A stretch of DNA of 64,000 bases from Micrococcales bacterium 73-13 (GCA_001898855.1 MKVN01000016.1:1-64000); one strand, 5' to 3'. Positions 33,012 to 42,262 are shown, counted from the first letter of the stretch. The notes: generated by a model not told the origin, from the sequence alone. Translations and numbers: made by a program.

Positions 33012-34991
33012 ATGCAGATCCACGTGCGCGGCTACGAATCCGGCGATCCGCGGGTCAGGACGGCCGCGGGGCACGGCATCGACCGGGCCGCGGAGCTGCC
33101 GGACCAGATGGACGTCCTGATCGTGGGGACCGGTCCGGCTGCCTCGGTGGTCGCCGCACAGCTCTCGCGCTTCCCGTCGATCGACGTGCGCGCGATCGAG
33201 CGCCGGCCGGGCCGGCTCGAGGTCGGGCAGGCGGACGGCATCCAGGCACGGTCGGTCGAGACGTTCCAGGCGTTCGGCTTCGCGACCGAGGTGGTCGACG
33301 AGGCCTACCGGAACGTCGAGATGTGCTGGTGGAAGCCGTCCCCCGAGGATCCGTCGAGCATCGTCCGCGTCTCGCGGGCCCCCGACGACGCGACCGGGAT
33401 CAGCGAGTTCCCGCACATCTACGTCAACCAGTCGCGCATCCTCGACTACTTCCTCCGCGACGCCGAGCGGGCGCCCGGACGGGTCGTGCCGGACTATGGC
33501 GTCGAGTTCCTCGACTGCAGGATCGACCCGGACGCCGAGTACGCGATCGCCGCGCGGGTCCGCTACACCGCGGGCCCCCGGACCGGCGAGGAGCGCACCG
33601 TCCGCGCGAGGTACCTCGTCGGCGGCGACGGCGCCCGCAGCAGCGTCCGCGCCGCGCTCGGCCACCGGCTGCGCGGCGCGGCCTCGATGCACGCGTGGGG
33701 GGTCATGGACGTCATGGCCGTGACCGACTTCCCCGACTTCCAGGTGAAGTGCTCGATCCAGTCGCACGCCGGCAGCATCCTCCTCATCCCCCGCGAGGGC
33801 GGGTATCTGTCGCGCATGTACGTCGACCTCGGCGAGACCGACGAGGACGACGTGGGCGCGGTGCGCGACACCCCCATCGAGGCGCTCATCGACCGGGCCA
33901 ATCGCGTGCTGCATCCCTACTCGCTCGACGTGCGAGCCGTCACCTGGTGGTCGGTGTACGAGGTCGCGCACCGCATCGCCGACGGCTTCGACGACGTGCC
34001 CGCTGAGCTCGTCGGCGTGCGGACGCCGCGAGCCTTCATCATGGGCGACGCCTGCCACACGCACTCGGCGAAGGCCGGCCAGGGCATGAACGTCTCGATC
34101 CAGGACGGCTTCAACCTCGGATGGAAGCTCGCAGCGGTGCTCGAGGGGCGAGCACCCGAGTCGCTGCTGTCCACCTACGCGGCCGAGCGGAAGGTCATCG
34201 CCCAGGACCTCATCGACTTCGACAAGGAGTGGGCCGAGATGATGGCCCGGCCGGTCGACTCCTGGGAGGACCCGAGCGAGCTCGAGCGCTACTACCTCGC
34301 GACGATGGAGTTCCCCGCGGGCTTCATGACCCGGTACGCGCCGTCCCAGATCACGCTCGACGCCGAGCACCAGCACCTCGCGACCGGCTATCCGGTCGGC
34401 AAGCGATTCAAATCGGCGGAGGTCATCCGGCGCGCCGACAACCGGTGGCGGCACCTCGGCCACCTCCACGAGGCCGACGGCCGGTGGCGGATCTACGTCT
34501 TCGCCGACGCCGCCGCGCCCGCCCTCGCCGGCACCCCGGTGGCCGACTTCGCCGAGTGGTGGGCGCAGGACCCGGCCTCCCCGCGAGTCCGGTACACGCC
34601 GGGCGACGGCGACGACGACGCGGTGTTCGACACGAAGGTCGTCTACCAGACGCCCTACACCGACTTCGACCCGTCCGAGGTGCCCCTCGCGTTCCAGCCG
34701 ACGAAGGTCCCGTTCGGCCTCCGCGACACGAACCAGATCTTCGCCACCGGGCACGGTCGCGACATCCATGCCGAGCGGGGCATCTCGAACGACGGCGCGA
34801 TCGTCGTCGTCCGCCCGGACATGTACGTCGCCGGTGTGCTCCCGCTGACCGCGCGGCAGGAGCTCACCGAGTTCTTCGACCGGCACATGCTCGAGCCGGA
34901 GCCGGCCACTCGCGCACCGTTCACCACGTCGATCCACGACCGGATCGAGCTCCGGTTCGCGACATCGGCGGAGCACGGCGTGGCCGACTAG
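33012..34991 (+). CDS. Phenol 2-monooxygenase / 3-hydroxybenzoate 4-hydroxylase-like flavoprotein
   Basis: A 659-residue class A flavin hydroxylase with a C-terminal thioredoxin-like dimerisation domain, the layout of MobA and phenol hydroxylase. The FAD motif is GTGPAA at 39-44 (the usual last Gly is Ala), the DG motif is GGDGARSS near Asp206, and the second FAD motif MGDACHTHSAKAGQGMN includes Asp346. It should ortho- or para-hydroxylate a phenolic acid using NAD(P)H and O2; a 3-hydroxybenzoate-type substrate is a guess from overall similarity. AAGGAG precedes the ATG by 8 nt. No protocatechuate ring-cleavage gene is in the window, so the product must be processed elsewhere or feed the hpa genes. 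Confidence 0.88.
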   Translation: MQIHVRGYESGDPRVRTAAGHGIDRAAELPDQMDVLIVGTGPAASVVAAQLSRFPSIDVRAIERRPGRLEVGQADGIQARSVETFQAFGFATEVVDEAYRNVEMCWWKPSPEDPSSIVRVSRAPDDATGISEFPHIYVNQSRILDYFLRDAERAPGRVVPDYGVEFLDCRIDPDAEYAIAARVRYTAGPRTGEERTVRARYLVGGDGARSSVRAALGHRLRGAASMHAWGVMDVMAVTDFPDFQVKCSIQSHAGSILLIPREGGYLSRMYVDLGETDEDDVGAVRDTPIEALIDRANRVLHPYSLDVRAVTWWSVYEVAHRIADGFDDVPAELVGVRTPRAFIMGDACHTHSAKAGQGMNVSIQDGFNLGWKLAAVLEGRAPESLLSTYAAERKVIAQDLIDFDKEWAEMMARPVDSWEDPSELERYYLATMEFPAGFMTRYAPSQITLDAEHQHLATGYPVGKRFKSAEVIRRADNRWRHLGHLHEADGRWRIYVFADAAAPALAGTPVADFAEWWAQDPASPRVRYTPGDGDDDAVFDTKVVYQTPYTDFDPSEVPLAFQPTKVPFGLRDTNQIFATGHGRDIHAERGISNDGAIVVVRPDMYVAGVLPLTARQELTEFFDRHMLEPEPATRAPFTTSIHDRIELRFATSAEHGVAD

Positions 34992-35051
34992 ACCAGCCGG
35001 CGGGCGAGGGGCCGACCACGACGTCGCGCTCCGAGCCCGACCGTCCGCTGC

Positions 35052-36536
35052 TCAGGGCCGGTAGCGGCCGAGCCGAGCGGCGAGCCGGACGGCCTCCGGG
35101 ACGGCGGCGAGGTCGCCGATCGCGGATTCGATGAACGCGCCGACCCGGCGGCAGAACGCGTCGGGCTCGGCCGCGGCGTCGGCGAGCTCGGGGATGACCC
35201 GGTCGGCGATGCCGGCGTGGCGCAGCTCGGGGGCGGTGATCCCGAAGGCCTCGGCCATCTCGGGCGCGCGCGCCGGGTCCCGCCACAGGATCGCGGCGCC
35301 GCCCTCTGGCGGCAGCGGGGCGAGCCAGCCGTGCCGGGCGACGAGCACGACGTCCGCCGGCAGCGAGGCGAGCGCGCCGCCGCCGGTGCCCTGGCCGAGG
35401 ATGACCGCGACCGTCGGCGAGCTCAGCTGCACGAGGTCGACCAGGCTGCGGGCGATCTCCCCGGGCAGGCCGCCCTCCTCGGAGGCGCGCGACAGCTCGG
35501 CGCCCGGGGTGTCGATGATCGACACCAGCGGCAGGCCGAGATCGCGGGACAGCCGCACGCCGCGCTGGACCTGACGCAGCCCCGCCGGGCCGAACGGCCG
35601 CCCCGGCTCGCCGTCCTCGCGGTCGTGGCCGACCACGACGCAGGAGGCGTCGCCGAACCGCGCGAGGGCGAGCAGGATGCCGGCATCCGCCTCGCCCTGG
35701 CCGGTGCCGTTCAGCGTCAGCACGGCGCTCGCGGCGACGTCGAGCAGGCGGCGCAGGCCCGGTCGGGCGGGATCGCGGGTCGCGGTGACCGCGGCCCACG
35801 CCGCCACCGGGGGCTGCTCGATCTCCGCCGCCTCCGGCCTCGCCGCCGCCGCAGCCGGTCGGCTCGGCACGAGCACGTCGAGCGCGATGGCGACGATCCG
35901 CGGCAGCGTCCTCGGCGGCACGACGGCGTCGATCAGACCGTGCGCGTACAGGTGCTCGGCACGCTGCACGCCCTCGGGGAAGGGCTCGCCGCTGATCGCC
36001 TCGAAGACGCGCGGCCCGAGGAAGCCGAGCAGGGCGCCGGGCTCGGCGACGGTGACGTGGCCGAGCGAGGCCCAGGAGGACATCACGCCGCCGGTGGTCG
36101 GATGGCGCAGGTAGACGAGGTAGGGCAGGCCGAGGGCCTTGTGCCGGGCGATCGCCGCCGAGATGCCGATCATCGCGACGAACGCCGCGGTGCCCTCCTG
36201 CATCCGGGTGCCGCCGGAGGCGGGACCGGCGAGCAGCGGCAGCCGCTCGGCGGTCGCGCGCTCGATCGCGGCGACCAGCCGGTGCGCGGCGTCGCGGCCG
36301 ATCGAGCCGCCGAGGAACGCGAACTCGCTGGCGAGGATCGCGACCCGGTGCCCGCCGACCCGGCCCTCGCCGGTCAGCACCGACTCGTCGGCGCCGGACC
36401 GCTCGCGCGCCGCGACGAGCTCCGCCTCGTAGCCGGCGGAGCGCGGCCGGGTCGCCAGCGACTCGTCCCAGCCGACGAAGGTGCCGGAGTCGCAGATCAG
36501 CTCGAGCAGCGCGCGGGCGCCGAGGTGCTCGGTCAC
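35052..36536 (-). CDS. Fused acyl-CoA carboxyltransferase (AccD+AccA domains)
   Basis: A 494-residue protein with a beta-type carboxyltransferase half (residues ~1-240: SGGTRMQEG, TTGGVMSSWASLG) and an alpha-type half (~250-490: DTPGAELSRASEEGG, GQGTGGGALAS). Both crotonase-fold oxyanion-hole regions are present. The N-terminal four-Cys zinc finger of E. coli AccD is absent, as in actinobacterial AccD-type subunits. It needs a biotin carboxylase/BCCP subunit, not found here. The GTG at 36536 overlaps the CoA-transferase stop, so it is the third gene of FAH-CaiB-AccDA. A pathway-specific acyl-CoA carboxylase is as likely as a fatty-acid one given the company. Confidence 0.85.
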   Translation of the reverse strand: MTEHLGARALLELICDSGTFVGWDESLATRPRSAGYEAELVAARERSGADESVLTGEGRVGGHRVAILASEFAFLGGSIGRDAAHRLVAAIERATAERLPLLAGPASGGTRMQEGTAAFVAMIGISAAIARHKALGLPYLVYLRHPTTGGVMSSWASLGHVTVAEPGALLGFLGPRVFEAISGEPFPEGVQRAEHLYAHGLIDAVVPPRTLPRIVAIALDVLVPSRPAAAAARPEAAEIEQPPVAAWAAVTATRDPARPGLRRLLDVAASAVLTLNGTGQGEADAGILLALARFGDASCVVVGHDREDGEPGRPFGPAGLRQVQRGVRLSRDLGLPLVSIIDTPGAELSRASEEGGLPGEIARSLVDLVQLSSPTVAVILGQGTGGGALASLPADVVLVARHGWLAPLPPEGGAAILWRDPARAPEMAEAFGITAPELRHAGIADRVIPELADAAAEPDAFCRRVGAFIESAIGDLAAVPEAVRLAARLGRYRP

Positions 36537-37750
36537 GCCGGTCCGGCCTCCGCGGCGAGCCACGCCCGGATCGCGTCGCCGTCGGCGCCGTACACCGGCG
36601 GGGCGGCGTGGTCGCGGCGCGTGGTCTCGACCTCCGCGCCGCCGTCGGCCTCGAAGAACCGGATCGGCGGCCCGGGCAGCTCGATCGATCCGAGCACGGC
36701 GTGGTCGACCTCGACGACGAGCCCCTGCGAGCGCACCTGCGGCGAGGCGTACACCTCGTCCAGCGTGCGCACCACGCCGGCGGGGATGCCGGCCGCGTCC
36801 AGCCGCGGCATCAGCTCGTCCGGCGAGTACGCCGCGAACGCCTGCTCGACGAGCGCGATGGTCGCCGCGCGGCCTGCGACCCGCTCCGGGTTGGTCGCGA
36901 AGCCCGGCGCGGTCGCGTCCAGGTCGAAGGCCTCGCAGAACCGCTGCCACAGCCCCTCGCTGCCGACGCTGATCTGCACGGCGCCGCCCTTGCAGCGGAA
37001 CAGGCCGTACGGGGCGATCGAGGGATGGTGGTTGCCGATCGCCCGCGGCACCTCGCCGGCGACCGTGGCACGGGTGCCCTGGAACGCGTGCACCCCGACG
37101 ATCGAGGACAGCAGCGAGGCGCGCACCACCTGGCCGCGGCCGGTGCCGTGCCGCTCGTGCAGCGCCGCGACGACGCCGAGCGCGCCGTGGATGCCGGCCA
37201 GCAGGTCGCCGATCGGCACCCCGGTCTTCTGCGGGTCGTCCGGACCGGAGCCGGTCAGCGACATCAGCCCGCCCTCGCCCTGGGCGATCTGGTCGTAGCC
37301 GGCGCGACCGCCCTCGGGTCCGTCGTGCCCGAACCCGGTCAGCGAGAGCACGACCAGCCGGGGGTTGCGCGCCAGCAGCACGTCGCTGCCGAGGCCGAGC
37401 CGGTCCATCACGCCGGTGCGGAAGTTCTCCACCAGCACGTCGGCGCGATCCACCAGCGCGAGCAGCACCGCCCGGTCCTCCTGGTCCTTCAGATCCAGGA
37501 CGATCGACTCCTTGTTCCGGTTGCAGGACAGGAAGTACGTCGACTCGCGCGCGTCCTCGGGGCCGACGAACGGCGGGCCCCATCCCCGAGTGTCGTCCCC
37601 GCCGCCGGGGGCCTCGACCTTGATGACGCGCGCGCCGAGGTCGCCGAGCATCATCGCGGCGTGCGGACCGGCGAGCGCCCGGCTCAGGTCGACGACGAGG
37701 GCGCCCGCGAGCGGGCCGGAGTGCGTGGTCGGATCAGCCATGACGAGCAT
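36533..37750 (-). CDS. CaiB/BaiF family (class III) CoA transferase
   Basis: A 405-residue family III CoA transferase: the N-terminal VVDLSRALAGPHAAMMLGDLGARVIKVE region, the NRNKESIVLDLK element and the GYDQIAQGEGGLMSLTG segment are all characteristic. It moves CoA between carboxylic acids. Two ATGs three codons apart are possible; I give the longer, which starts within the end of the FAH gene region. Sandwiched between an FAH hydrolase and the fused carboxyltransferase, it probably activates a carboxylic acid of the same pathway. Confidence 0.9.
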   Translation of the reverse strand: MLVMADPTTHSGPLAGALVVDLSRALAGPHAAMMLGDLGARVIKVEAPGGGDDTRGWGPPFVGPEDARESTYFLSCNRNKESIVLDLKDQEDRAVLLALVDRADVLVENFRTGVMDRLGLGSDVLLARNPRLVVLSLTGFGHDGPEGGRAGYDQIAQGEGGLMSLTGSGPDDPQKTGVPIGDLLAGIHGALGVVAALHERHGTGRGQVVRASLLSSIVGVHAFQGTRATVAGEVPRAIGNHHPSIAPYGLFRCKGGAVQISVGSEGLWQRFCEAFDLDATAPGFATNPERVAGRAATIALVEQAFAAYSPDELMPRLDAAGIPAGVVRTLDEVYASPQVRSQGLVVEVDHAVLGSIELPGPPIRFFEADGGAEVETTRRDHAAPPVYGADGDAIRAWLAAEAGPA

Positions 37751-38579
37751 TGTTCTCGACGATCGGGGTGCGCAGCACCCCGAGCCGGTCGACCTCGACG
37801 GTCACGACGTCGCCGGGACGCAGCAGCCAGGGCGGCGTGCGCGAGTATCCGACGCCGGCGGGGGTGCCGGTGGCGAGCAGGTCGCCGGGGTGCAGGGTCA
37901 TGGTCCGCGAGAGGAGGGACAGCACCTCGCCGACCTCGTGGACGAGGTCCCGGGTGTCTCCCCGCTGGACGACCTCGCCGTTGACCCGGGTGACGAGCTC
38001 GAGGCCGTCCCGGAGGTCGCCGACCTCGTCGGCGGTGACCAGCGGGCCGAGCGGGCCGCTCGCGTCGGCGTTCTTCCCGACCGTCCACTGCGAGGTGGCC
38101 TTCTGCGCGCGGCGCGCGGTGAGGTCGTTGAACGTCGAGTACCCGATGACCGCTGCCCTGGCCTCCTCCGGGGTCGCGTCGACGAGCCGCCGGCCGAGGT
38201 AGGCGACGACCTCGCCCTCCCAGTCGAGGCCGTCCTCCCCCGCGGGCACCGGCGCCGGTTCGCCGTCGACGGACAGCGACGCCGTCCAGCGGCCGAAGAC
38301 GGTCGGCAGCTCGGGGTACGGGTCGTCGCGGTAGCTGCCCTCGGCGACGTGCGCGCGGTAGTTGAGCCCGACGCAGAGCACGCGCGCGGCGTCCCGCACC
38401 GGCGGGACGAGGACCGGGCCGGCGACCGGCGCCGTCCGCTCGCCGGCCCGCCAGGCGGCCAGCCGTGCCTCGGGATCCGCCCAGAACGCCTCGACCGGCG
38501 CGATCGGCCGCGGCCCCTCGGCGGTCTCCTCGGCCACGTGACGGACGCCGTCGGCCGTCCGGATCCCGCAGAGTCTCAT
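37734..38579 (-). CDS. Fumarylacetoacetate hydrolase (FAH) superfamily protein
   Basis: A 281-residue FAH-fold enzyme. The metal triad is visible: Glu121 and Glu123 (in DWEGEVV) and Asp152 (in TFNDLTARRAQ), with GKNADASGPLGP nearby. Members hydrolyse acylpyruvates, decarboxylate (HpaG type) or hydrate oxo-acids; the group is usually called 2-hydroxyhepta-2,4-diene-1,7-dioate isomerase-like. GGGAGG precedes the ATG. It heads the FAH-CaiB-AccDA run, divergent from its GntR regulator. It could in principle supply the missing HpaG activity, but it is 10 kb from the hpa genes and appears separately regulated. Confidence 0.9.
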   Translation of the reverse strand: MRLCGIRTADGVRHVAEETAEGPRPIAPVEAFWADPEARLAAWRAGERTAPVAGPVLVPPVRDAARVLCVGLNYRAHVAEGSYRDDPYPELPTVFGRWTASLSVDGEPAPVPAGEDGLDWEGEVVAYLGRRLVDATPEEARAAVIGYSTFNDLTARRAQKATSQWTVGKNADASGPLGPLVTADEVGDLRDGLELVTRVNGEVVQRGDTRDLVHEVGEVLSLLSRTMTLHPGDLLATGTPAGVGYSRTPPWLLRPGDVVTVEVDRLGVLRTPIVENNARHG

Positions 38580-38645
38580 CGCGGCTTCCTCCCGATCTCC
38601 TCAATATCGCTAAACATACGACACTTTCTGTGGTTGACTGCCCCC

Positions 38646-39362
38646 ATGACGGCCGCACCCGCTCCGCCGATCTCCGGCGGTCTCGTCCCGCCCTCCCACC
38701 GCAGCCGGGCCGAGGCCCTCGCCGAGTCGCTCGCCGGCCGGATCCGGACCGCGGCGCTGCGACCCGGCGAGCGCGTCGGGAGCCTCGAGGAGCTGCGCCG
38801 ATCGACGGGGCTCGGACGCGCCACCGTCAGCGCCGCGGTCGGATTGCTGCGCGAGCGGGGGGTGCTCGTGATCCGGCCTGGCCGCGGCGGCGGGCTCTTC
38901 GTCGCGCAGCCGAGCCCGATCGTGCGGCTCCGGCACACCCTGCTGTCGGTCGGCGACGGCGTCGCCGTGGCCGACGCGATCGAGGTCCGCGAGTCGCTCG
39001 AGGAGCTCGTCGACCTGGACGCGTCGCGCTACTGCACGAGCGCCGACGGCCGGGAACTGGATCGCTGCCTGGCGGGCATGCGCGCCTCGATCGGCACCCC
39101 GTCCGCCTTCATGACCGCGAACTGGGCCCTGCACCGGCGCATCGCCGCCATCGGGCGCAACCGGGCCGCCGCCGGCGTGTACCTGGCGATGCTCGACTTC
39201 GTGGTGGAGTCGACGGCCGGCTACACCAGCGACGACCCCGAATGGCCGGACTACGCCGAGGACCGCTGCCGGCGGCACGAGGCGCTCGTCGCCGCGATCG
39301 TCGCCGGCGACGAGGCCCGGGTCCGGGCCGCCGTGCGTCGCCACCGAGCCCCCGAGGCCTGA
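38646..39362 (+). CDS. GntR/FCD transcriptional regulator, module D
   Basis: A 238-residue regulator with winged HTH (LEELRRSTGLGRATVSAAVGLLRERGVLVIRPGRGGG) at ~25-90 and an FCD domain. It is divergent from the FAH-CaiB-AccDA operon across a 66-base AT-rich gap, where a TATGTT hexamer on the minus strand (38613-38618) may be the operon's -10 box. No ribosome-binding site is obvious before its ATG at 38646, which is chosen because homology to GntR begins shortly after. A 21-base gap leads into the DUF3500 gene, suggesting co-transcription. Confidence 0.85.
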   Translation: MTAAPAPPISGGLVPPSHRSRAEALAESLAGRIRTAALRPGERVGSLEELRRSTGLGRATVSAAVGLLRERGVLVIRPGRGGGLFVAQPSPIVRLRHTLLSVGDGVAVADAIEVRESLEELVDLDASRYCTSADGRELDRCLAGMRASIGTPSAFMTANWALHRRIAAIGRNRAAAGVYLAMLDFVVESTAGYTSDDPEWPDYAEDRCRRHEALVAAIVAGDEARVRAAVRRHRAPEA

Positions 39363-39383
39363 GCCGACCACCGTGAGAAAGCG

Positions 39384-40622
39384 ATGACCATGTCCACCGG
39401 CACCTACCACGACTACCTGTTCCCGCACGACGACCCGCGGCTGTCCGGCATCCGCGGCCTCGACCCGTACGCCTACCGGGAGGCGGCGAAGCTCGACGAC
39501 TTCACGGGCGGGCTGATCCGCAACTGGACGCCGCTCTACCCGGCGCCGTTCGTCGGCATCACCACGGACGGCGCCGTCGTCCCCGGTCTGTTCCCGCTCG
39601 AGGAGGTGCCCGCCGACGAGGCGGCGCCGACCGCCGCGATGGTCGCGGCGGCGAACGCGTTCCTCGCCGCGCTCGACCCCGAGCAGACGGCGCGGATCCG
39701 CTACCCGATGGACGCCGTGGAGTGGGGGTCCTGGTCGAACCCGGAGTTCATGATCCACGACACCGGCATCCGGCTCGAGTTCCTCCCCGAGGCCGCCCGA
39801 GACGCCGCGCTCGCGCTCGTCGAGGCGAGCCTCAGCCGGGTCGGCTACCAGCAGGTGCGCACCATGATGCGGATCAACGGCTGGCTCGGCGAGGTGGTCG
39901 ACCTGGAGTCCGTGATGAACGAGCTCAGCTACCACTTCGCCCTCTACGGCGAGCCGAGCCCGACCGAGCCCTGGGGCTGGCAGCTGTTCGGCCACCACAT
40001 GGCGACGAACTGCGTCGTCATCGGCCCGCGGCTCTGCCTGACCCCGACCTTCATGGGCGCCGAGCCGAACGAGATCGACGACGGTCCGTACCGCGGCACC
40101 CAGGCCTTCTCCGACCGGATCGCGAAGGCGCGCGCCCTGATCGCCACGCTCGACGACGCCCGGCGCGCCGCCATCCAGGTCTACCCCGACCTCGTCGACA
40201 GCCTGCCCGAGGGCCGGGTCGACCCGGGCGACGAGCGGCACCTCGGCGGCGCATTCGAGGACAACCGCGTCGTCCCCCTCGAGGGCGCGTCGGTCGCCGG
40301 CTGGAGCGAGGCGTCGCGGGAGGCACTGCTCGCGATGGTCGCCGAGTCGACGAAGCACTACCCCGCGGGGGCGCAGCGCGCCCGCGTCCGGCAGGTCGCC
40401 GAGCACCTCGACGAGACCTGGTTCGCCTGGTACGGCGGCTTCGGCGAGGACGACCCGTTCTACTACCGGATCCAGAGCCCGGTCGCGATGTTCGAGCTCG
40501 ACCACCACTGCGGCGTCTTCCTGAGCAACCGCACGCCGGCGGTCTTCCACATCCACAACGTGGAGCGCACCCCGAACGGGAACGACTACGGGAAGGCCTG
40601 GATCGCGCAGCTGCGCGACTGA
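39384..40622 (+). CDS. DUF3500 family protein
   Basis: A 412-residue protein of the DUF3500 family, recognisable from the WGWQLFGHHMATNCVVIG, CLTPTFMGAEP and HHCGVFLSNRTP segments, with many conserved His residues that could bind a metal. No signal peptide or membrane helix is visible. Function is not established. It follows the module D regulator by 21 bases, so it may take part in, or be induced with, the FAH/CoA-transferase/carboxylase pathway. A metal-dependent hydrolase or oxygenase is conceivable from the His pattern only. Confidence 0.85.
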   Translation: MTMSTGTYHDYLFPHDDPRLSGIRGLDPYAYREAAKLDDFTGGLIRNWTPLYPAPFVGITTDGAVVPGLFPLEEVPADEAAPTAAMVAAANAFLAALDPEQTARIRYPMDAVEWGSWSNPEFMIHDTGIRLEFLPEAARDAALALVEASLSRVGYQQVRTMMRINGWLGEVVDLESVMNELSYHFALYGEPSPTEPWGWQLFGHHMATNCVVIGPRLCLTPTFMGAEPNEIDDGPYRGTQAFSDRIAKARALIATLDDARRAAIQVYPDLVDSLPEGRVDPGDERHLGGAFEDNRVVPLEGASVAGWSEASREALLAMVAESTKHYPAGAQRARVRQVAEHLDETWFAWYGGFGEDDPFYYRIQSPVAMFELDHHCGVFLSNRTPAVFHIHNVERTPNGNDYGKAWIAQLRD

Positions 40623-40673
40623 GGCGGGGACGAGTGGGACCCCGGAGCGGAGGCTCCTCGCCTGACCGGCCCC

Positions 40674-41330
40674 TCAGCCGCTCGCCCGAGCCGCCCGATC
40701 GATCCGGCGGCTGCTGATCGTGCCGACGATCGGCGCGACGACGATCACCGCGAACCAGCTCAGCATGGCCGCGACGCCGCCGACGGTCAGCGCGAGCACG
40801 ATCGAGCCGAGGAAGACCACGATCGTCGGCAGGAAGTTCCAGACCGTGAGCCAGAACACCCCGGAGTCCACCTCCTCGGAGAGCAGCCCGCGCCGGCGCA
40901 GGTAGATCCACTCGGCGAGCTCGGCGAGCTCGAGCAGCCCGACCGCCGCCGCGTACGCGATGACCGCGCTCTCCTCCGGCGCGAACTCGCTGATCAGCGA
41001 CGTCGGGAACGGCAGCGAGACGACGAAGAACAGCAGCACCAGGTTGACGACGATGAGGCCCGTGTCGTGCCCGCGGACCACGCGGAACCGGCGGTGGTGC
41101 CCGATCCAGGAGACGCCGACGATGATGAACGAGAGCGCGAAGGCCACGTACGCCGGCCATTCCTGCTGCAGCACCTGCAGCGCGCTGGTCGAGCCGTCCG
41201 GGATGCGCAGGTCGAGCACGAGGAGGGTCATCGCGATCGCGTACACCGCGTCGCTGTAGTAGGCGATCCGGTCGGCGCCCTCGCCCCTGGCGAAGATCCG
41301 TCGGTAGCGCCGCTCGACGCCGTCAGGCAT
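40674..41330 (-). CDS. TMEM175-family (DUF1211) membrane channel
   Basis: A 218-residue protein with six predicted membrane helices. The first helix carries RIAYYSDAVYAIAMTLL (residues 21-37), the bacterial TMEM175 RxxxFSD signature with Tyr in place of Phe. Bacterial members form tetrameric K+-conducting channels. Its start overlaps the end of the CDF gene by 8 bases, so both are probably on one transcript. Confidence 0.88.
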   Translation of the reverse strand: MPDGVERRYRRIFARGEGADRIAYYSDAVYAIAMTLLVLDLRIPDGSTSALQVLQQEWPAYVAFALSFIIVGVSWIGHHRRFRVVRGHDTGLIVVNLVLLFFVVSLPFPTSLISEFAPEESAVIAYAAAVGLLELAELAEWIYLRRRGLLSEEVDSGVFWLTVWNFLPTIVVFLGSIVLALTVGGVAAMLSWFAVIVVAPIVGTISSRRIDRAARASG

Positions 41331-42255
41331 GGCTCACGTGCTCCTCGTCGCGGTGGGCGTCGGACTCCAGCTGGAAGGTCGAGTGCTCGATCGACACGGG
41401 GAAGTGGCTCGCGACGCAGTCCTGGAGCCGGGTCAGCAGCTCGGGCGCCCGGCCGTCGCGGAAGCACGCGTCGGCGACGACGACGTGCGCCGTGAGCACC
41501 GGCAGGTCGCTCGAGATCCGGCCGACGTGCAGGTCGTGCACCGAGCGGACGTCGTCCATCGCCTCCAGGTGCTCCCGGACCGAGCCGAGGTCGAGGTCCC
41601 GCGGCGTCACCTCGAGGACGACGCCGAGCGCGTCCCAGAGCAGCCGGATCGCCCGCGGCACGATGAACGCGCCGATCAGGATCGCGGCGATCGAGTCCGC
41701 CGCGGCGAAGCCGGTGGTCCAGATCACGATCGCCGCGACGATCACGGCGACCGAGCCGAGCGCGTCGCCGACCACCTCGAGGAACGCGCCGCGCAGGTTC
41801 AGCGTGCGGTCTCGGCCGCCGGCGAGCACGGCGATCGCGACGAGGTTGCCCGCCAGGCCGACGACGGCGAAGACCAGCAGCTGGGCCGCCGGGATCTCGG
41901 CGCCCTGGCCGATGCGGGCGATCGCCTCGATCACGACGAGCACCGCGACGCCGATCAGCAGCAGCGCCTGCGCGAGCGCCGCGACCACCTCGATGCGACG
42001 CAGCCCCCACGTCCGGCGGTCGGTCGGCCGGCTCGCCGATGCGGCGGCCGCGGCGAGCGCGATCCCGAGCCCGGCGGCGTCGGTGACCATGTGCGCCGCG
42101 TCGGTGAGCAGCGCGAGCGATCCGGTCAGCCACGCCCCGATGAGCTCCGCGACGAGCACCGCGAGCGTGATGCCGAGCGCGATCCCGAGCCGCGCGGTGC
42201 CGGCGGCGGCCCCGTGCACGTGGCCGCCGTGCGCCTCGCGCCCGTGCTGCGCCAT
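41323..42255 (-). CDS. Cation diffusion facilitator (CzcD/ZitB type)
   Basis: A 310-residue six-helix metal/proton antiporter. A His-rich N-terminus (AHGGHVHG) precedes helix 1. The transport site in helix 2 has Asp52/His55/Asp59 (TDAAHMVTD); in helix 5 Glu160 and Asp164 (LEVVGDALGS) replace the His/Asp pair of the best studied Zn2+ members. The C-terminal cytoplasmic domain (VHDLHVGRIS) is intact. I choose the ATG at 42255 since TATCGT lies 7 nt before it, giving a leaderless mRNA; an in-frame ATG eight codons upstream has neither promoter nor ribosome-binding site in register. Confidence 0.9.
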   Translation of the reverse strand: MAQHGREAHGGHVHGAAAGTARLGIALGITLAVLVAELIGAWLTGSLALLTDAAHMVTDAAGLGIALAAAAASASRPTDRRTWGLRRIEVVAALAQALLLIGVAVLVVIEAIARIGQGAEIPAAQLLVFAVVGLAGNLVAIAVLAGGRDRTLNLRGAFLEVVGDALGSVAVIVAAIVIWTTGFAAADSIAAILIGAFIVPRAIRLLWDALGVVLEVTPRDLDLGSVREHLEAMDDVRSVHDLHVGRISSDLPVLTAHVVVADACFRDGRAPELLTRLQDCVASHFPVSIEHSTFQLESDAHRDEEHVSHA

Positions 42256-42262
42256 GCCCGAC

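Noticed and set aside
40643..40656. Short hairpin GGAGC-GGAG-GCTCC between the DUF3500 and TMEM175 genes
   Set aside because: Only five base pairs and no T-tract; too weak to call as a terminator.
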